From Paraphaeosphaeria minitans (taxonomy: Eukaryota; Ascomycota; Dothideomycetes; Pleosporales; Didymosphaeriaceae): a stretch of 64,000 bases of DNA. The position numbers and the translations under genes were made by a program. The stretch is from positions 1,488,001-1,552,000 of the forward strand of contig WJXW01000010.1 in assembly GCA_015832175.1 (NCBI GenBank). Direction: 5' to 3'. Below are positions 46,010 through 57,129 of this stretch, piece after piece. The notes under the pieces were generated by a model. That model was not told where the DNA came from, made no database searches, and was given only the letters and a program-made list of their open reading frames with translations. Within the stretch, counting starts at the first letter, position 1. Each line of letters begins with the position of its first letter.

Positions 46010-47068
46010 CTACGGCTCCGACACGCGGAAATGTGTCTGAGTGACGGCCTTCCCGTCGCGATAACGGTCCAACACTTCGTTCACCTTCGCGGCATCCAGA
46101 CCCTGCTCTACCACGTACGCCAACGGTTGGACCTTGCCCTCGACCAGATACTCGGCAATGCGCTTCCAGAAGGGACTCGCAATATCTGGCTTGAGGTGAG
46201 AGATTCCAAGGACGCCCTTCAGAACGTATCCAGCTTGCTTGGGGTGGATCTTGGACTCGTCCACAGCACCTCTCGACCAGACTAGACGTGCAAGCGTACC
46301 TTGCTTTGATTTGGAGAGTGCATTGATAGCCAAATGCTGGCTTCCGGGTGCGTTGAAGGCATCGAAAGCATACACCAAGTCATCGCCCACGATATCCCGG
46401 ACACGCTGGAGTACAACGTCGTCTCCGCCGTGACGGTTCACCACGTTTGTTGCGCCGTATCTGCGAAGCTCTTCCTCTTTGCCGCCGACCACAACAATCG
46501 TTCCGAAGCCCGCCAACTTCGCTAGCTGCGTCGCAAAGCGGCCGCAGTTGGATCCTCCGCCTACGATTAGGATCGATGAGTTGGTCAGGTGGGACCTGCT
46601 TTCCGTCGAACTCCAAGGGTTGGGAAGACCCAAGCCCTGCTCCTCGTCAAAGAAGCCAACGAGGCCAGCTACGACGTTGGTTGGAAGCGTAGCGCAATCG
46701 TCTTCGGACACACCGTCCGGTACAACAGAGGCGAAGTCTTCGTCGAGAACCGCATACTGCTGAGTTGCCTTGGACGCAGACCCAGGTGCGATGGAAGCTT
46801 GTCCGAAGATGCTATCGCCCACTTTGAAACGAGTTGCCCCTTCGCCTGGGACCGTGACGACACCGACGACGTCGCTGCCGAGTACGGCCGGGAGAGAATC
46901 TTTCGTGAAGAGACCGATGTCGCGGCCCTTTTGATCGTGCGGAATCAGTCCTGCGACGGTGACACGGACTTGGACTTGCCTCGGGCCAGGTTGTGGGATG
47001 GGAAAGTTGGAAAAAGCTACGACCGGGGCTCCGACCGTCTGAACGACCATAGCAGTCTGCGTTGTCAT
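46010..47068 (-). CDS. Zinc-free MDR reductase (enoyl reductase-like)
   Basis: 352-residue single-exon medium-chain reductase. The GroES-like N-terminal half (PGPRQVQVRVTVAGLIPHDQKGRD, LGSDVVGVV, FKVGDSIFG) lacks the Cys/His catalytic zinc ligands and the four-cysteine lobe. The Rossmann half has ILIVGGGSNCGRFATQLAKLAGF and VVGGKEEELRRYGATNVVNR. The arrangement matches fungal trans-acting enoyl reductase/quinone oxidoreductase-like proteins that use NADPH. The substrate is unknown. The frame upstream opens with TTG, so the ATG at 47068 (MTTQTAMVV) is the start. Confidence 0.88.
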   Translation of the reverse strand: MTTQTAMVVQTVGAPVVAFSNFPIPQPGPRQVQVRVTVAGLIPHDQKGRDIGLFTKDSLPAVLGSDVVGVVTVPGEGATRFKVGDSIFGQASIAPGSASKATQQYAVLDEDFASVVPDGVSEDDCATLPTNVVAGLVGFFDEEQGLGLPNPWSSTESRSHLTNSSILIVGGGSNCGRFATQLAKLAGFGTIVVVGGKEEELRRYGATNVVNRHGGDDVVLQRVRDIVGDDLVYAFDAFNAPGSQHLAINALSKSKQGTLARLVWSRGAVDESKIHPKQAGYVLKGVLGISHLKPDIASPFWKRIAEYLVEGKVQPLAYVVEQGLDAAKVNEVLDRYRDGKAVTQTHFRVSEP

Positions 47069-47935
47069 GTTGAGGCGGATTCGTCTTTCGAGATGAAACG
47101 TCAAGTCTGTTGAAGCGCGGTATCGTAATCGTTGAGGATGTTCCTGCTTCACTTGATACGAAGCAGATTGTCCTGTACACGTGATAATGCCCGTCAAGTG
47201 CTCTCTCTCGGCTCCTTTATGTACTACAATGCATTCACAGCTTGCTTACAAACAGGACGAGCGGTTACAAGCATTCCCTGTCGCCTGTACATGAGAAGGG
47301 GCATGCGAAATTATTCTAATACTCTGTCGGATTGCCGCGGCACAGGGGCCTACTGCAGGTGAGCAGAGCATTTAGATTAGTAGTCACCAGCACCGTTTTG
47401 TAATCGTTTGTTGAGCTTTTGCGATCAGTAATCGTACTTGATGCATAGGAAATAGCAACAATGCATTCTCTCCTGGGTGATGGTGAGCGATCTAGGGTGA
47501 TGGTGAATGATGGTGAATGATGGTGAATGATGGTGAATGATGGTGAATGATGGTGAATGATGGTGAATGATGGTGAATGATGGTGAATGATGGTGAATGA
47601 TGGTGAATGATGGTGAATGATGGTGAATGATGGTGAATGATGGTGAATGATGGTGATGGTGAATGATGGTGATGGTGATTGATGGTGATGGTGAATGATG
47701 GTGATGGTGAATGATGGTGATGGTGAACAGACCAAGGTGATGGTGAAAGTCACGATTGATTGATAATGTGGCAAGAGATTGTGGGTGAACTCAGGAGCTT
47801 TGCGTCATACGCACTGCGCTAACCCAAAGCGGGCTCTACCTCTCCCTCGAGATGTCGCGCATCCCCAGAGGACTTGCGTGGTTCAAAACATCAATGTCTA
47901 TGTGCGCTATAAGTACTGGGACACTTTTCTTGGAC
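47069..47935. other. Spacer with 10-bp minisatellite
   Basis: 867 bp between the MDR gene and the isovaleryl-CoA dehydrogenase 3' end. Its centre is the minisatellite listed separately, and nothing else is supported. Confidence 0.55.
47501..47733. repeat. 10-bp minisatellite TGGTGAATGA
   Basis: Fifteen perfect head-to-tail copies of TGGTGAATGA (47501-47650) pass into a higher-order 16-bp form TGGTGAATGATGGTGA for about 80 bp. The absence of any mismatch in the first 150 bp implies recent expansion. Confidence 0.95.
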
Positions 47936-49352
47936 TTACGCGTCCTTGTACTCCTTGTTAAACGCCCTCCCAATAACCATCCTCCTTACCTCGCTTGTCC
48001 CCGCCCCGATCTCATACAGCTTCGCGTCCCTTAGTATCCTCCCCACCGGCACCTCGTTCATGTATCCCATGCCGCCCATCAACTGCACCGCATCGGCAGC
48101 GACTTCACTCGCCCTCTCGCCCGCATACAGGATCGCGCCCGCGCAATCCTGCGTCTTGATGTCTGGGTTCTCATGCGACTCGTCGATGTGCCTGGCAACA
48201 GAATATGTGAAGGCTGATGAAGCACGGTACTTAGTGTACATATCTGCGAGCTTGCCCTGAATAAGCTGGTTGTGCGCAATGGGCTGGCCGAATTGCTTCC
48301 GCTGGTGTGTGTATGGCAGTGCGTTGTCGAGCGAGGCTTGCATGAGACCGAGGGGCCCGGCAGATAGCACCAACCGCTCGAGATCGAGACCTTCCATAAG
48401 CACCCGCACGCCCTTGTTCACCTCGCCCAGAACATTTTCTTTTGGTACGAAAACGTCCTCGAAGACGATCTCGCCTGTGTTGGAGCCGCGCATGCCAAAC
48501 TTGTCGAGCTTCTTGGCGACCGAGAAGCCCTTTGCGCTGGTCTCGACTATGAAGGCGGTGATGCCTTTTGAGGCGGCGTCGGGCTGGGTTTTGGCGTAGA
48601 CGACGATGATGTGTGCGTCCGGGCCGTTGGTGATCCACATCTTAGTCCCGTTGAGAATGTAGCCGCCGTCCACCTCCTTAGCTGTGGTCTTCATGCTCAC
48701 GACATCAGAGCCGGCTGAGTGCTCGCTCATCGCCAGTGCACCAATTTGTTCGCCGGAGATCAGACCGGGGAGGTACTTCGCCTTCTGTTCTACGGAACCG
48801 TTGAGTGAGAGCTGGTTTACGCAAAGCTGGGAGTGTGCCGCGTACGAGAGCCCGATGCTTCCTGGATGGTTTTGTCAGCCTTATTCCTCCATGATTGGGT
48901 ATATGCGACCTACCGCTCGCGCGGCTCAACTCCTCCAAGATCACGCAGTGTGCCTGATATCCCATGGCCAACCCGCCGTACTCTTCGTCGGCTGTGGGAC
49001 CTAAGAAACCTGCTTCGCCGAACTTCCGCCACATGTCGTTAGGAAACTCGTTCATTTGGTCGGTCTTCTGCGCGAGCTCTTCGGGGATTTCTCGTCCTGT
49101 GGCAGTTCAGGTTAGTGCTTGGTCGATTCCATAGAATACCATGTCTCTGCCAATCAATCAGAAGGTATGCTTACTCGCAAATTCCTGTACGCTCGCCCTC
49201 AGCTCTTCCAAATCTGCCTGTGTAGGTGGCGCGAAGCCTTCGGGATGCTTGTTTGAAGCATATCGTCTCCCGGCGACGAACAACGTACGCGGGTGACGTT
49301 GGCTCAGCTGTCGCACGCTGCGGGCGAACATTGTGGATGTGATTGCAGACAT
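47936..49352 (-). CDS. ivdA: Isovaleryl-CoA dehydrogenase, mitochondrial
   Basis: 428-residue acyl-CoA dehydrogenase that oxidises isovaleryl-CoA to 3-methylcrotonyl-CoA in leucine breakdown. The basic, Ser/Arg-rich N-terminus ([23 protein letters not shown]) is a mitochondrial targeting sequence. The FAD/acyl-CoA regions [31 protein letters not shown] and WITNGPDA are present. The segment [22 protein letters not shown] places Glu where isovaleryl-CoA dehydrogenase has its catalytic base, separating it from other ACADs. The C-terminal [32 protein letters not shown] segment is typical (paraphrased). Exons: 49352-49175, 49096-48914 and 48861-47936, all in frame. The frame upstream starts with TTG, so the ATG is at 49352. 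Confidence 0.93.
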
Positions 49353-49759
49353 TCCTGTGAATGTATTAGAGGAGACCAGGGTGGAAGACAAGCGCTTCCC
49401 AGAACTGTCACGGTGGCGGACGTGCTGCTAGGGTGCGTGGATGGATGCTGCCCGCGCCGGAAACAGAATGAATTATTACTGGAACAGTGCACTGGTGCGA
49501 AGCGCGAGTGTGAAAGTAAAAGCAGAATTCCCACCCTATGTCCGAGTAGGAGTTGAAGTGTATGAAAGCCGCGGCTCACAGAGCGGTTGTTCACGGCTGA
49601 AGCTGCGGAGGCGCACAGACCTCCTCTCACTGATGACGTGGGGAAGCGTGCCTGTGCCGAGGCGAGGCGAGGCGCGGCACGTTCCGCGTTCCGCTCACAA
49701 TTCGGGGATTCTTGGAGGGTTGAAGGGATGAACTGGTATACAGTGCATTGCACGGTGGA
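49353..49759. other. Spacer
   Basis: 407 bp between the isovaleryl-CoA dehydrogenase start and the next minus-strand stop codon. It contains a GGCGAGGCGAGGCG run at about 49660-49675 and the dehydrogenase promoter. Confidence 0.5.
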
Positions 49760-50350
49760 TCATAGCTCACCAACCTTCTTCATCGGCCTCCCGTTGCATT
49801 CACCAACATCCAGAGCTACCAGAAGCCTGCTTACGCAGTTGTACGCCGCGATCGTAGCCGTCAGCTCCACGACCTGCTTGTCACCCAACACCCCCCTCAA
49901 TGCACTCGCAACTCCATCGTCCACCTCTACGCCCACCGTCATCTGATCCGTATATGCCAGAACAACCCACTGCTCCTTAGTCAATCCACCCTTCTCCGCA
50001 AAGTCCACCTCGTCGCCCTTCTTCACTACTTCTGCTGCATACGCTGTCTCCAGCCCTTCCTTCGAGATGCCACCCTTGAGTGCGAGCGCAGCGTGGACGT
50101 CCCATTCGTGAACAGCGTGATTGATCACCGCGACGCGCGCGATGGCAAGTTCTTTGAGGGCATCGGCAACGGAGGTCTTGGTACGGATCGCGCCAATGAA
50201 CGAGTTCCAGCCATCGGCCACGGCCGTGTTGTGTAGAAGGGCGAGGTCGAGTGGTATGAGTGGGCGAGGGGCGCGGCGCGCGGCTATGCGCTCGTAGATG
50301 GGCTTGTCTTCCTCGGTGGGAGGCTCTTTGGGGGCATATGGGACGCGCAT
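49760..50350 (-). CDS. Carboxymuconolactone decarboxylase (AhpD-like) family protein
   Basis: 196-residue single-exon protein of the CMD family, which includes gamma-carboxymuconolactone decarboxylase of the beta-ketoadipate pathway and AhpD-like peroxidases. Seen: HNTAVADGWNSFIGAIR and KELAIARVAVINHAVHEWDVHAALALKGG, with the His/Glu pair of decarboxylases and no CxxC as in AhpD. It lies 950 bp from, and divergent to, a carboxy-cis,cis-muconate cyclase-like gene, which strengthens a role in aromatic-acid breakdown. Family members of other function are common, so the exact reaction is inferred. Confidence 0.85.
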   Translation of the reverse strand: MRVPYAPKEPPTEEDKPIYERIAARRAPRPLIPLDLALLHNTAVADGWNSFIGAIRTKTSVADALKELAIARVAVINHAVHEWDVHAALALKGGISKEGLETAYAAEVVKKGDEVDFAEKGGLTKEQWVVLAYTDQMTVGVEVDDGVASALRGVLGDKQVVELTATIAAYNCVSRLLVALDVGECNGRPMKKVGEL

Positions 50351-51303
50351 CTTGAGGGGTGCGAGGTGGAAAAACGGCGGAGTCGGAGCGAGGTGTTGAT
50401 GTTCACTCTCAGAAGACTTTGAATTGGAGGTTTGGCAGTAGAAAGTGGAATTATAGAATGATTAGCTGCGTGGAGTTGTTTGGGTTTTAGCCTACCTACA
50501 AGAGCTCTACCGTAGTAGTGGTGCGGAGCTTGCCCGCGGAGCTTCCCCGCGGTAGCAGACACGGTAGATGACATTCCCAACTGTTCCCAGCGATATCGGC
50601 GTAACTACGAAAATGCCCTACATCCGCGTCCTCTGGTTGTTGATCGTCAACTATTGCGAGGGCTCTGTTCTGGTATGCTGATACAATGCCATTTAAGAGG
50701 CTCGCCTTTAGGCAATGGGACCATTTGATCAACATGTACCTACAGGCCCTCCATTCGGGAGCACCAATTTCAAAATCACGCTTGAGTTGTCAATGTCCTA
50801 ATACATCGATTATTTCTTGAATTCAGTTCTCTTTCAAATCTTCGCAACACGCTCAAAAGGAGCTATCCGCTGTCGTGCAGAGCCATACCTACGTGATAGG
50901 TGAGGTCGGGTTTCGCCTGCTCATTGTTTGGTATGGAGATGTTTGTCAGCACCTCATCTTCAGGAGTATCGATCTAGGTTTATATGTTCATTCAGTGTTT
51001 TTCTAGACTTGAAGAGGTCCAAATAGAATGTCACCGCACACGAGCACAGTGCCGAATGCTTCGATGCGGGGCCACGCTAGACAGGAGCTTTGTCCAATCA
51101 CAACTCTCACGAGCGTGGATAAAGGCTTATCCACCCCTCATCCCTGTCTCCAGCCCACCCAGCGGTAACGCCCCTCCTTCGGTTTAGAGTTCGGCGTGTG
51201 CAAAACATGGGACAAAGTACGGTGGATAAAACATCGCTCCTACATCCTTTGCTCTGCTGTTGACATTTGCAATCGTGTTGAGGAATAGACGTGTCGCAAC
51301 AAG
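50351..51303. promoter_or_regulatory. Divergent intergenic region of the aromatic-acid genes
   Basis: 953 bp between the starts of the CMD-family and cyclase genes. No gene or motif stands out. It must contain both promoters. Confidence 0.5.
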
Positions 51304-52560
51304 ATGGGAAAGCATCATCTCATGATTGGCACCTGGGTGAAGCCCGGCGTCATCATCACGGTCGCATTTGACGATGAGAAGTTGACCTTGGAGCTGGTCA
51401 AGAAGACGGAAATTCCACACGACGAGCCCATTTCCTGGATGGCTTTCGACGTACGTGCAGTCGCTCCGTTATAGGCAATTTGAGCATATTGGAGGCTGAT
51501 GTGGATGCGCAACGACAGCATCAAAAGAAGAACATTTATGGCGCAAGCATGAAGAAGTGGAGCAGTCACCGGGTTGACAGTCCGAGCGAGATTGTGCATA
51601 CCGGTAGCTTCGAGATCGGCGGACATCGTAAGTGCACTCAGCGATGTACCCTGTACGATTTTAATGGTTGCGAAAGCGAAGGCAAACGACGCCGATACAA
51701 AAACGCGCGCCATATTCCTCCTCCCGGCCAAGAAGCCGCCGTACAACGTCTACTGCAATCCTTTCTACGATTACGCTGGTCACGGCAACATTTTCAACGT
51801 TAACGGCGACGGTTCGTTGAAGGAGAACATACAAGACTATGAGTACTGCGACAAGTCCGCGATCCACGGCATGGTCTTCGATCCCACCGAGACCTACCTG
51901 TACAGTGCAGATATGTGGGCAAATCGTGTTTGGTGCCACAAGAAGATTGACGACCAAGGCAGACTGAAGACCGTTGGTTTCACGGAAGCGGAGGGCAAGA
52001 AAGACCACCCGAGATGGGTTGAGATGCATCCCTCAGGACGCCATCTGTATGCCTTGATGGAAGCGGGAAACAGGGTCTGCGAATACACCATTGACCCGGA
52101 GACACATCTGCCTGTTTATACACACAGATGGTTCCCGTTGATCCCGCCTGGTGAGTCCGCTTCTTTCGGAAAGTTCATTTGACAAAGGACTAATCGCACT
52201 CCAGACATTCCCAACCCCCACATGTACCGCTCCGATGTTGTCTTCCTTACACAATCCTCGAACTATCTCTTCGCGACTTCTCGCGCAAACTCTTTCGATC
52301 TTACCGGCTACATCGCGGCGTTCAAGATCTCGGAATCTGGATCGATTGAGCGACAGATCTGCCTAAATCCTACACCGACTAGCGGAGGTCACAGCAATGC
52401 TGTCAGCCCGTGTCCTTGGACAGATGAATGGCTAGCATTGACGGATGATGAGAAGGGTGGGGTCGAGATCTATAGGTGGCACAAGGAGTATCTCGCGAGG
52501 GTTGCAAGGCTGGAAGTTGGAGAGAAGGGCTTTGGTATGAATGCTATCTGGTACGACTGA
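51304..52560 (+). CDS. Carboxy-cis,cis-muconate cyclase-like beta-propeller lactonase
   Basis: 361-residue seven-bladed beta-propeller of the fungal 3-carboxy-cis,cis-muconate lactonising enzyme family. In Neurospora that enzyme closes 3-carboxymuconate to its lactone in protocatechuate degradation. Family segments seen: HHLMIGTWVKPGVI, ISWMAFD, IYGASMKKW, LLPAKKPPYNVYCNPFYDYAGHGNIF, AIHGMVFDPTETYLYSADMWANRVW and WVEMHPSGRHLYALMEAGNRVCEY, each described as a landmark. Exons: 51304-51450, 51519-51627, 51677-52150 and 52205-52560, all in frame. It could alternatively be a paralogue acting on a related lactone. Confidence 0.88.
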
Positions 52561-53014
52561 TATGATTAGAACGCATATATACACGGGCCTGTCACCCTGA
52601 TTATTTGAATCCTATGGCGTTATTTGATCGCCACGTAGAATTGGGATAGCTTAAAAGTACACGATACCTAGAGCGTTACGCAACAGAAACGCGGACGTTC
52701 AATTGAAGCTCCACATCGCCTTAAAAATGTGGTAGATTACAGGTCTGTTCTGACGCAATGACGCGTTCCGAATCCCTTCCGACCTCGGAACCACCAGGAG
52801 GAGGGGCAAATGTCTTTGCAGCTCTCCAAATCACTAGTGTGTCCGGCAAATGTCATCGGCGAGCTCCCCAATTGTCTGAGGGGAACACCACCATAACGCC
52901 GTGGGTATACGATTCCTACTTCCACTAGCTCTCACTTTCGTTTGGACAGAAACGTATTCTCTCTAAGTTTCATTGTCAACTCTCCCAGAAAACTGCCACA
53001 ACACATCACCCACC
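52561..53014. other. Spacer / promoter
   Basis: 454 bp between two plus-strand genes. No supported feature beyond the promoter of the fusion gene. Confidence 0.5.
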
Positions 53015-54775
53015 ATGGCGTCTCAGAGCACTACCCGCGGCATCCTGTATGTAACGATGCAGCCTAAAGAGGGTCTGCCTCCTGCCCAATTCCACGATTG
53101 GTGAGTAACACGCCTTTGCCTTTGCTTTCACTTCGCCAGGCATGCTAAGCACATCCCCAGGTACAATAACGAGCACGGTCCCGGTCGCCTGCGCCTCTCT
53201 TTCTGCCAAAATGGTTTCCGCTATCGCGCAAACGACCTTCCAGCATCCTCGTCGACCGGTACGCAGGAGCAGCCAGAATGGATGGCTATCTACGACATCG
53301 AAGACATGGATCACCTCACCAAAGATGTGTACACGCGACTTCGCAAAGCGCCTGTTCAGAGCCAAAGAGAGCGCGATACCATGAAGCAGATACACGTAGA
53401 TAGGTGCTTCTACGACGCAGTTGAGGGAGACGAGTGGAAGGCCGATGACTTCAAAGTCTTGGAAGAGGTGCAAAACGAAGGCGAGAGCAACGTTTTAGTC
53501 GCTGTTTACCTATCTTTGAAAGAGGGTGAAGGCAAAGAAGAAGAATTGGCCAAGTGGTACCGCGAGGAGCATGTCCCTCTGTTATCTAAAGTGCCTGGTT
53601 GGCGTCGGACGAGGCGCTTTGTGACAAGCTACTTGGACTTGCAAGATGGCAGAGAAAAGGTGTATTTGGCGCTGCACGAATACGCGCCGCATAACGGGCT
53701 AGGCGGGCCAGAGTTTAAGAAGGCTACTACTACGGACTGGAACAGCAAGATTTACGAAAATGTGGTCGCGTCCAAGTTCAGGAGGGTATACGACCTATAC
53801 TACACGTTCGGGCCAGCACCACGAGACCTTCAAACCCTTACTTCGTCCGACACCATTCTGGCAGAATCCACAGACGGAGCGACAAAGACATATCCCGCTT
53901 CCTCCAACAAGGCCGTTCCGGCGATCGACTCTTTCATCACCACATCAGACGGTGTCAACCTTCCCTACCGCCTGGAAGGGTCGTCCGACCCCAACGCGCC
54001 CCTCCTCATTCTTTCAAATTCAATACTCGTCGAGTACGGCATCTGGGACGACTTCGTCAAAGAGTTCCTTCAGCTCACTAAAAACAAGTACCGCGTTTTG
54101 CGCTACAACTCGCGCGGTCGCACCGCACTCCCGTCGTCGGCGAATGAGCCCGTCACAGTCGACAAGCTCGCCGCCGACATCATCACCATCATGGACGCCC
54201 TCCGCGCCAAAACCGCCAGCGTCATCGGCGTCAGCCTCGGCGGCGCCACCGCGCTCTGCGCTGGCCTCACCTACCCAGAGCGCGTCACCGCCTTCATCGG
54301 CTGCGACACCAATTCCTTCGCTCCCGAATCGAACCCCAAGGCCTGGGGCGAGCGCATCGCCATCGCAGAGAAAGAAGGCCTCAAGTCCGCAACAACCTCG
54401 GAACCCATCGTCGGCGAAGAGCTCGCCGAGTCGACTACGCGCCGGTGGTTCGTCAAGGAGAGCTACGAGGATGCTGAGCTGGCGAAGAAGATTGCGCGGG
54501 CGAATGAGATGGTGAAGACGAATTCGCTGGCGGGGTTCAAGGATGGGGTTAAGGCGCTGTATCAGTACGACTTCAGGGACAGGATGTGGGCGTACAAGGG
54601 GAAGGGTGCGTTCTTGGCGGGTGCGGGGGATGGCGTACTGCCGAAGACTATGCAGGGGATGGCGGATGCGTTGGGGAGTGGGGTTGAGTTGAAGGTTGTC
54701 GACAAGGCTGGGCACTTGCCCATGGTGGAGCAGCCGAGGGAGGTGGCGGAGTTTGCTGCGAAGTTCTTGGGTTGA
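53015..54775 (+). CDS. Tandem Dabb/EthD-like domain fused to enol-lactonase-like alpha/beta hydrolase
   Basis: 566-residue two-part protein with exons 53015-53100 and 53161-54775. Residues about 1-260 contain two ferredoxin-like halves, recognised by the paired motifs QFHDWYNNEHGPGRL and LAKWYREEHVPLLSKVPGW (W-Y-x-x-EH), as in EthD/Dabb barrels. Residues about 300-566 form an alpha/beta hydrolase resembling 3-oxoadipate enol-lactonase (PcaD). They carry the SNSILVEYGIWDDF start, the nucleophile elbow VIGVSLGGATAL (Ser), Asp in GAGDGVLP and His in DKAGHLPMVEQP. It lies next to the muconate cyclase-like and CMD-family genes, suggesting the same catabolic route. What the EthD-like half contributes, whether scaffold, isomerase or chaperone, is unknown. 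Confidence 0.86.
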
Positions 54776-55950
54776 TGCAGTGAGTTGGATGTTACTGAAT
54801 GTTATATGTTGACCATATATAGGCAGTGGCACAGTACACAGTTCTACGTAAGACTCATGCGTTTGATCGTAGCCCCTGTGCTGTACTCTCAAATATCCTC
54901 GGTCCGTGTGACTGAGCATGGAGATGCATTTTAAACGCAAACCTTAAGGTAGACATGAAAAGTCCATCGACAGAATGAAGTGCGCATTCCAACAAAACGG
55001 CCTGAACATGAAGAACACTTTCACACTCGCTCTTTTCCAGCGGTCATGCCGGTCGTCGCTTCCGGGGTATAAAAAGAACCCGAAGAAAATCTTTTATGCT
55101 CTCAAATGTCACTCACAACATTCAGAATCCACCAGCATCATCTACTCACGTATTCGAATATGACAGAACTACTTCTTGACAGGAAGGAAGTTGAGGATAG
55201 CCGTGACTCGACAGCCGAAGGATGGACACACAATCATTAGGAAAGCGACTACGATGCCCTTCCACGCTTGAACGGAATATTACATACAGCCGTACGCTTT
55301 CTCATACAGGCCGTCTCAGTTCAATCCGGTGTGCATGACGCTGACCCTTGGTCGAGACGCGTTCAAGTCCCACCGGTGACCCTCAATTGCAAGCAACATC
55401 ATCCGGGTGCAATCCCAAGTCCTATTCTGAGCACAAAGACCCAATCATAGATGTTTCAGAATTCTCGATAGGGTTGCACGCTCAGCCTCATACAAGCACG
55501 GCTAAGCGCCACCTCAGCCCATTCCAACAACGGCTCTTGTTCTTCCGTTGCGCCCCCCCCCCCCTCCCCAAAATAGTCTCACCCCGAAGCGAGCGAATGG
55601 AAAGCCGGATCACGCCAGCTATTTTCTTCCCGTTGTGCCGCGCTCCTGGACTTGATGTTCTTTTTGGCTTGCATGCTCACTTCCGCGCTACGACCAAGCC
55701 CGGATTGGCGATTTCCGTGGGGCACAGATGGGTTTTTTTGGAACGACACCGAGATATCTTTGCTCGTGGGTGGCTTCTCGACGGCACTTGAAACTCCTGA
55801 ACGCACAAAGAGCGACTCGGGGGGAGGATGCATAAGGCTGCGGATTCCTTCAGAATGGAAGTCTCACACGACACCCACTTCCAGTTCCTCACTACGATCT
55901 CTTCAAATACCCTGTCTCATTAGCTGCGTTTCTTGGTAATCTTGTTCAAG
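54776..55950. other. Spacer, no gene seen
   Basis: 1.2 kb. A TATA-like TATAAAAA at about 55078-55085 is followed by a short ATG frame of 26 codons (55160), not supported as a gene. A run of 12 C lies at 55553-55564. Upstream of 55951 lies the promoter of the cupredoxin-like gene. Confidence 0.45.
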
Positions 55951-56733
55951 ATGCTTTCCACCTCGTTCGTTGCCGTTGCTCTGAGTGCTCTGCCCTTGGT
56001 GTTTGCAAACTACGGATACCCCGTAACCAACGGAACTGCAACCTCAGTCGTCTACCCATCTGGCACAGGAAGCCCCGCCGCGTCCACTCAAACCGTGGCA
56101 GTTGGCAAAGACGGTCTCGTCTTCACACCCGACACCATCCACGCGAAGTCGGGCGATGAAATCGTCTTCGAATTCTACCCAAAGAACCACGCGGTCGTCC
56201 AGGCCGACTTCAACAACCCCTGCAACCCCAGCGCGAGTGGACTTGGTATCTCCTCGGGCTTCGTTCCTAGCGCAGCTGGTCGCGCTGTGAGTATCATGCT
56301 GCAGAAATAAGGAGAGAAGATCGCTGACAGACGAGTGTAGAACAAGACCTTTACCGTCACGATCGAAGACGATACAAAGCCCATCTGGCTCTACTGCCCG
56401 CAGAACAACCCAAAGTCACACTGCGCACAAGGTATGGTTGCTGTGATCAACCCACCGCAGTACTCCCCCAACACTCTCAATGCGTTCAAGCTGGCAGCGG
56501 CAAACACAGGAAACGCCACGACACCAGCTACCGGTCCTGCTGGTGGCCAGCTCACGACCATCGGAGCCCCTGGCGCGCCCGGCACACCTGGGGCTTCTGG
56601 AGCTCCCACTGCGTCTGGCGGTGCACCTGCTCCGAGCGGTAGCGCACCGATTGAGTCCCCGGGTGCTGGGTCATCGCTTGCTGTCAATGGTGTGCTGGGA
56701 CTGCTCGCACTGTTCGCTGCCATTGCATTGTAG
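55951..56733 (+). CDS. GPI-anchored cupredoxin-like surface protein
   Basis: 242 residues; exons 55951-56286 and 56341-56733 in frame. Residues 1-19 form a signal peptide. A plastocyanin-like domain follows, with copper-type ligands in order: His in FYPKNHAVVQADF, then Cys, His and Met in LYCPQNNPKSHCAQGM. A Gly/Ala/Pro/Thr-rich linker with PGAPGTPGASGAP repeats leads to a C-terminal hydrophobic tail preceded by small residues, as in GPI anchoring. Family members are extracellular serine-rich or cupredoxin proteins of fungal walls. The frame begins six codons earlier with TTG, so the ATG at 55951 is used. No enzyme function is assigned. Confidence 0.87.
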
Positions 56734-57129
56734 ATAGCCACTTCTCTTTCTGTGGGCGTGCTGGAGCACGATTGCTTCTAGTGTTGGAGTCGGGGGCTTA
56801 ATGTATACTAGACGCACTATAATGTACGAATATCATAGTAAAGAAAGAAAAAGTGGCCTTTGAGTTCATTATTGCGATCTTTTGAGGGACAGCTGTACAA
56901 AGCGCTCGCGCGCTTGATGCTTCAAGAAGCCCACTTCGATCTTCCGCGCTTGGGGCAGCCAGCCAATCAAAGCCCCCATCTACACATCTTGGCGCCCACA
57001 CAGCGCGCCGGAAAAAAAAAGGCTAAGCGACGGCGAACTTTGCGACAACCTCTTTAAACGAAAATCCCACACCACACGCCCAGCGCAGGATAACCACTTC
57101 TTTGCGTCTACCCCTCCCTCCCCACCACA
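56734..57129. other. Spacer / eL22 promoter
   Basis: 396 bp between the cupredoxin-like gene and the eL22 gene. It includes an A-run at 57012-57020 and the pyrimidine-rich leader of the ribosomal protein gene. No other feature seen. Confidence 0.5.

Noticed and set aside
47316..47774. 152-codon minus frame rich in His and Ser
   Set aside because: It is simply the translation of the 10-bp minisatellite.
54020..54940. 306-codon minus frame opposite the hydrolase fusion
   Set aside because: Antisense shadow of a well-supported gene.
55160..55240. 26-codon frame after a TATA-like box
   Set aside because: Too short and without similarity; the TATA-like sequence alone is not enough.
55350..55420. 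A-box-like (TGGTCGAGACG) and B-box-like (GTTCAAGTCCC) motifs suggesting a tRNA gene
   Set aside because: The two boxes are only about one base apart and the T-arm stem does not pair, so no tRNA can fold.
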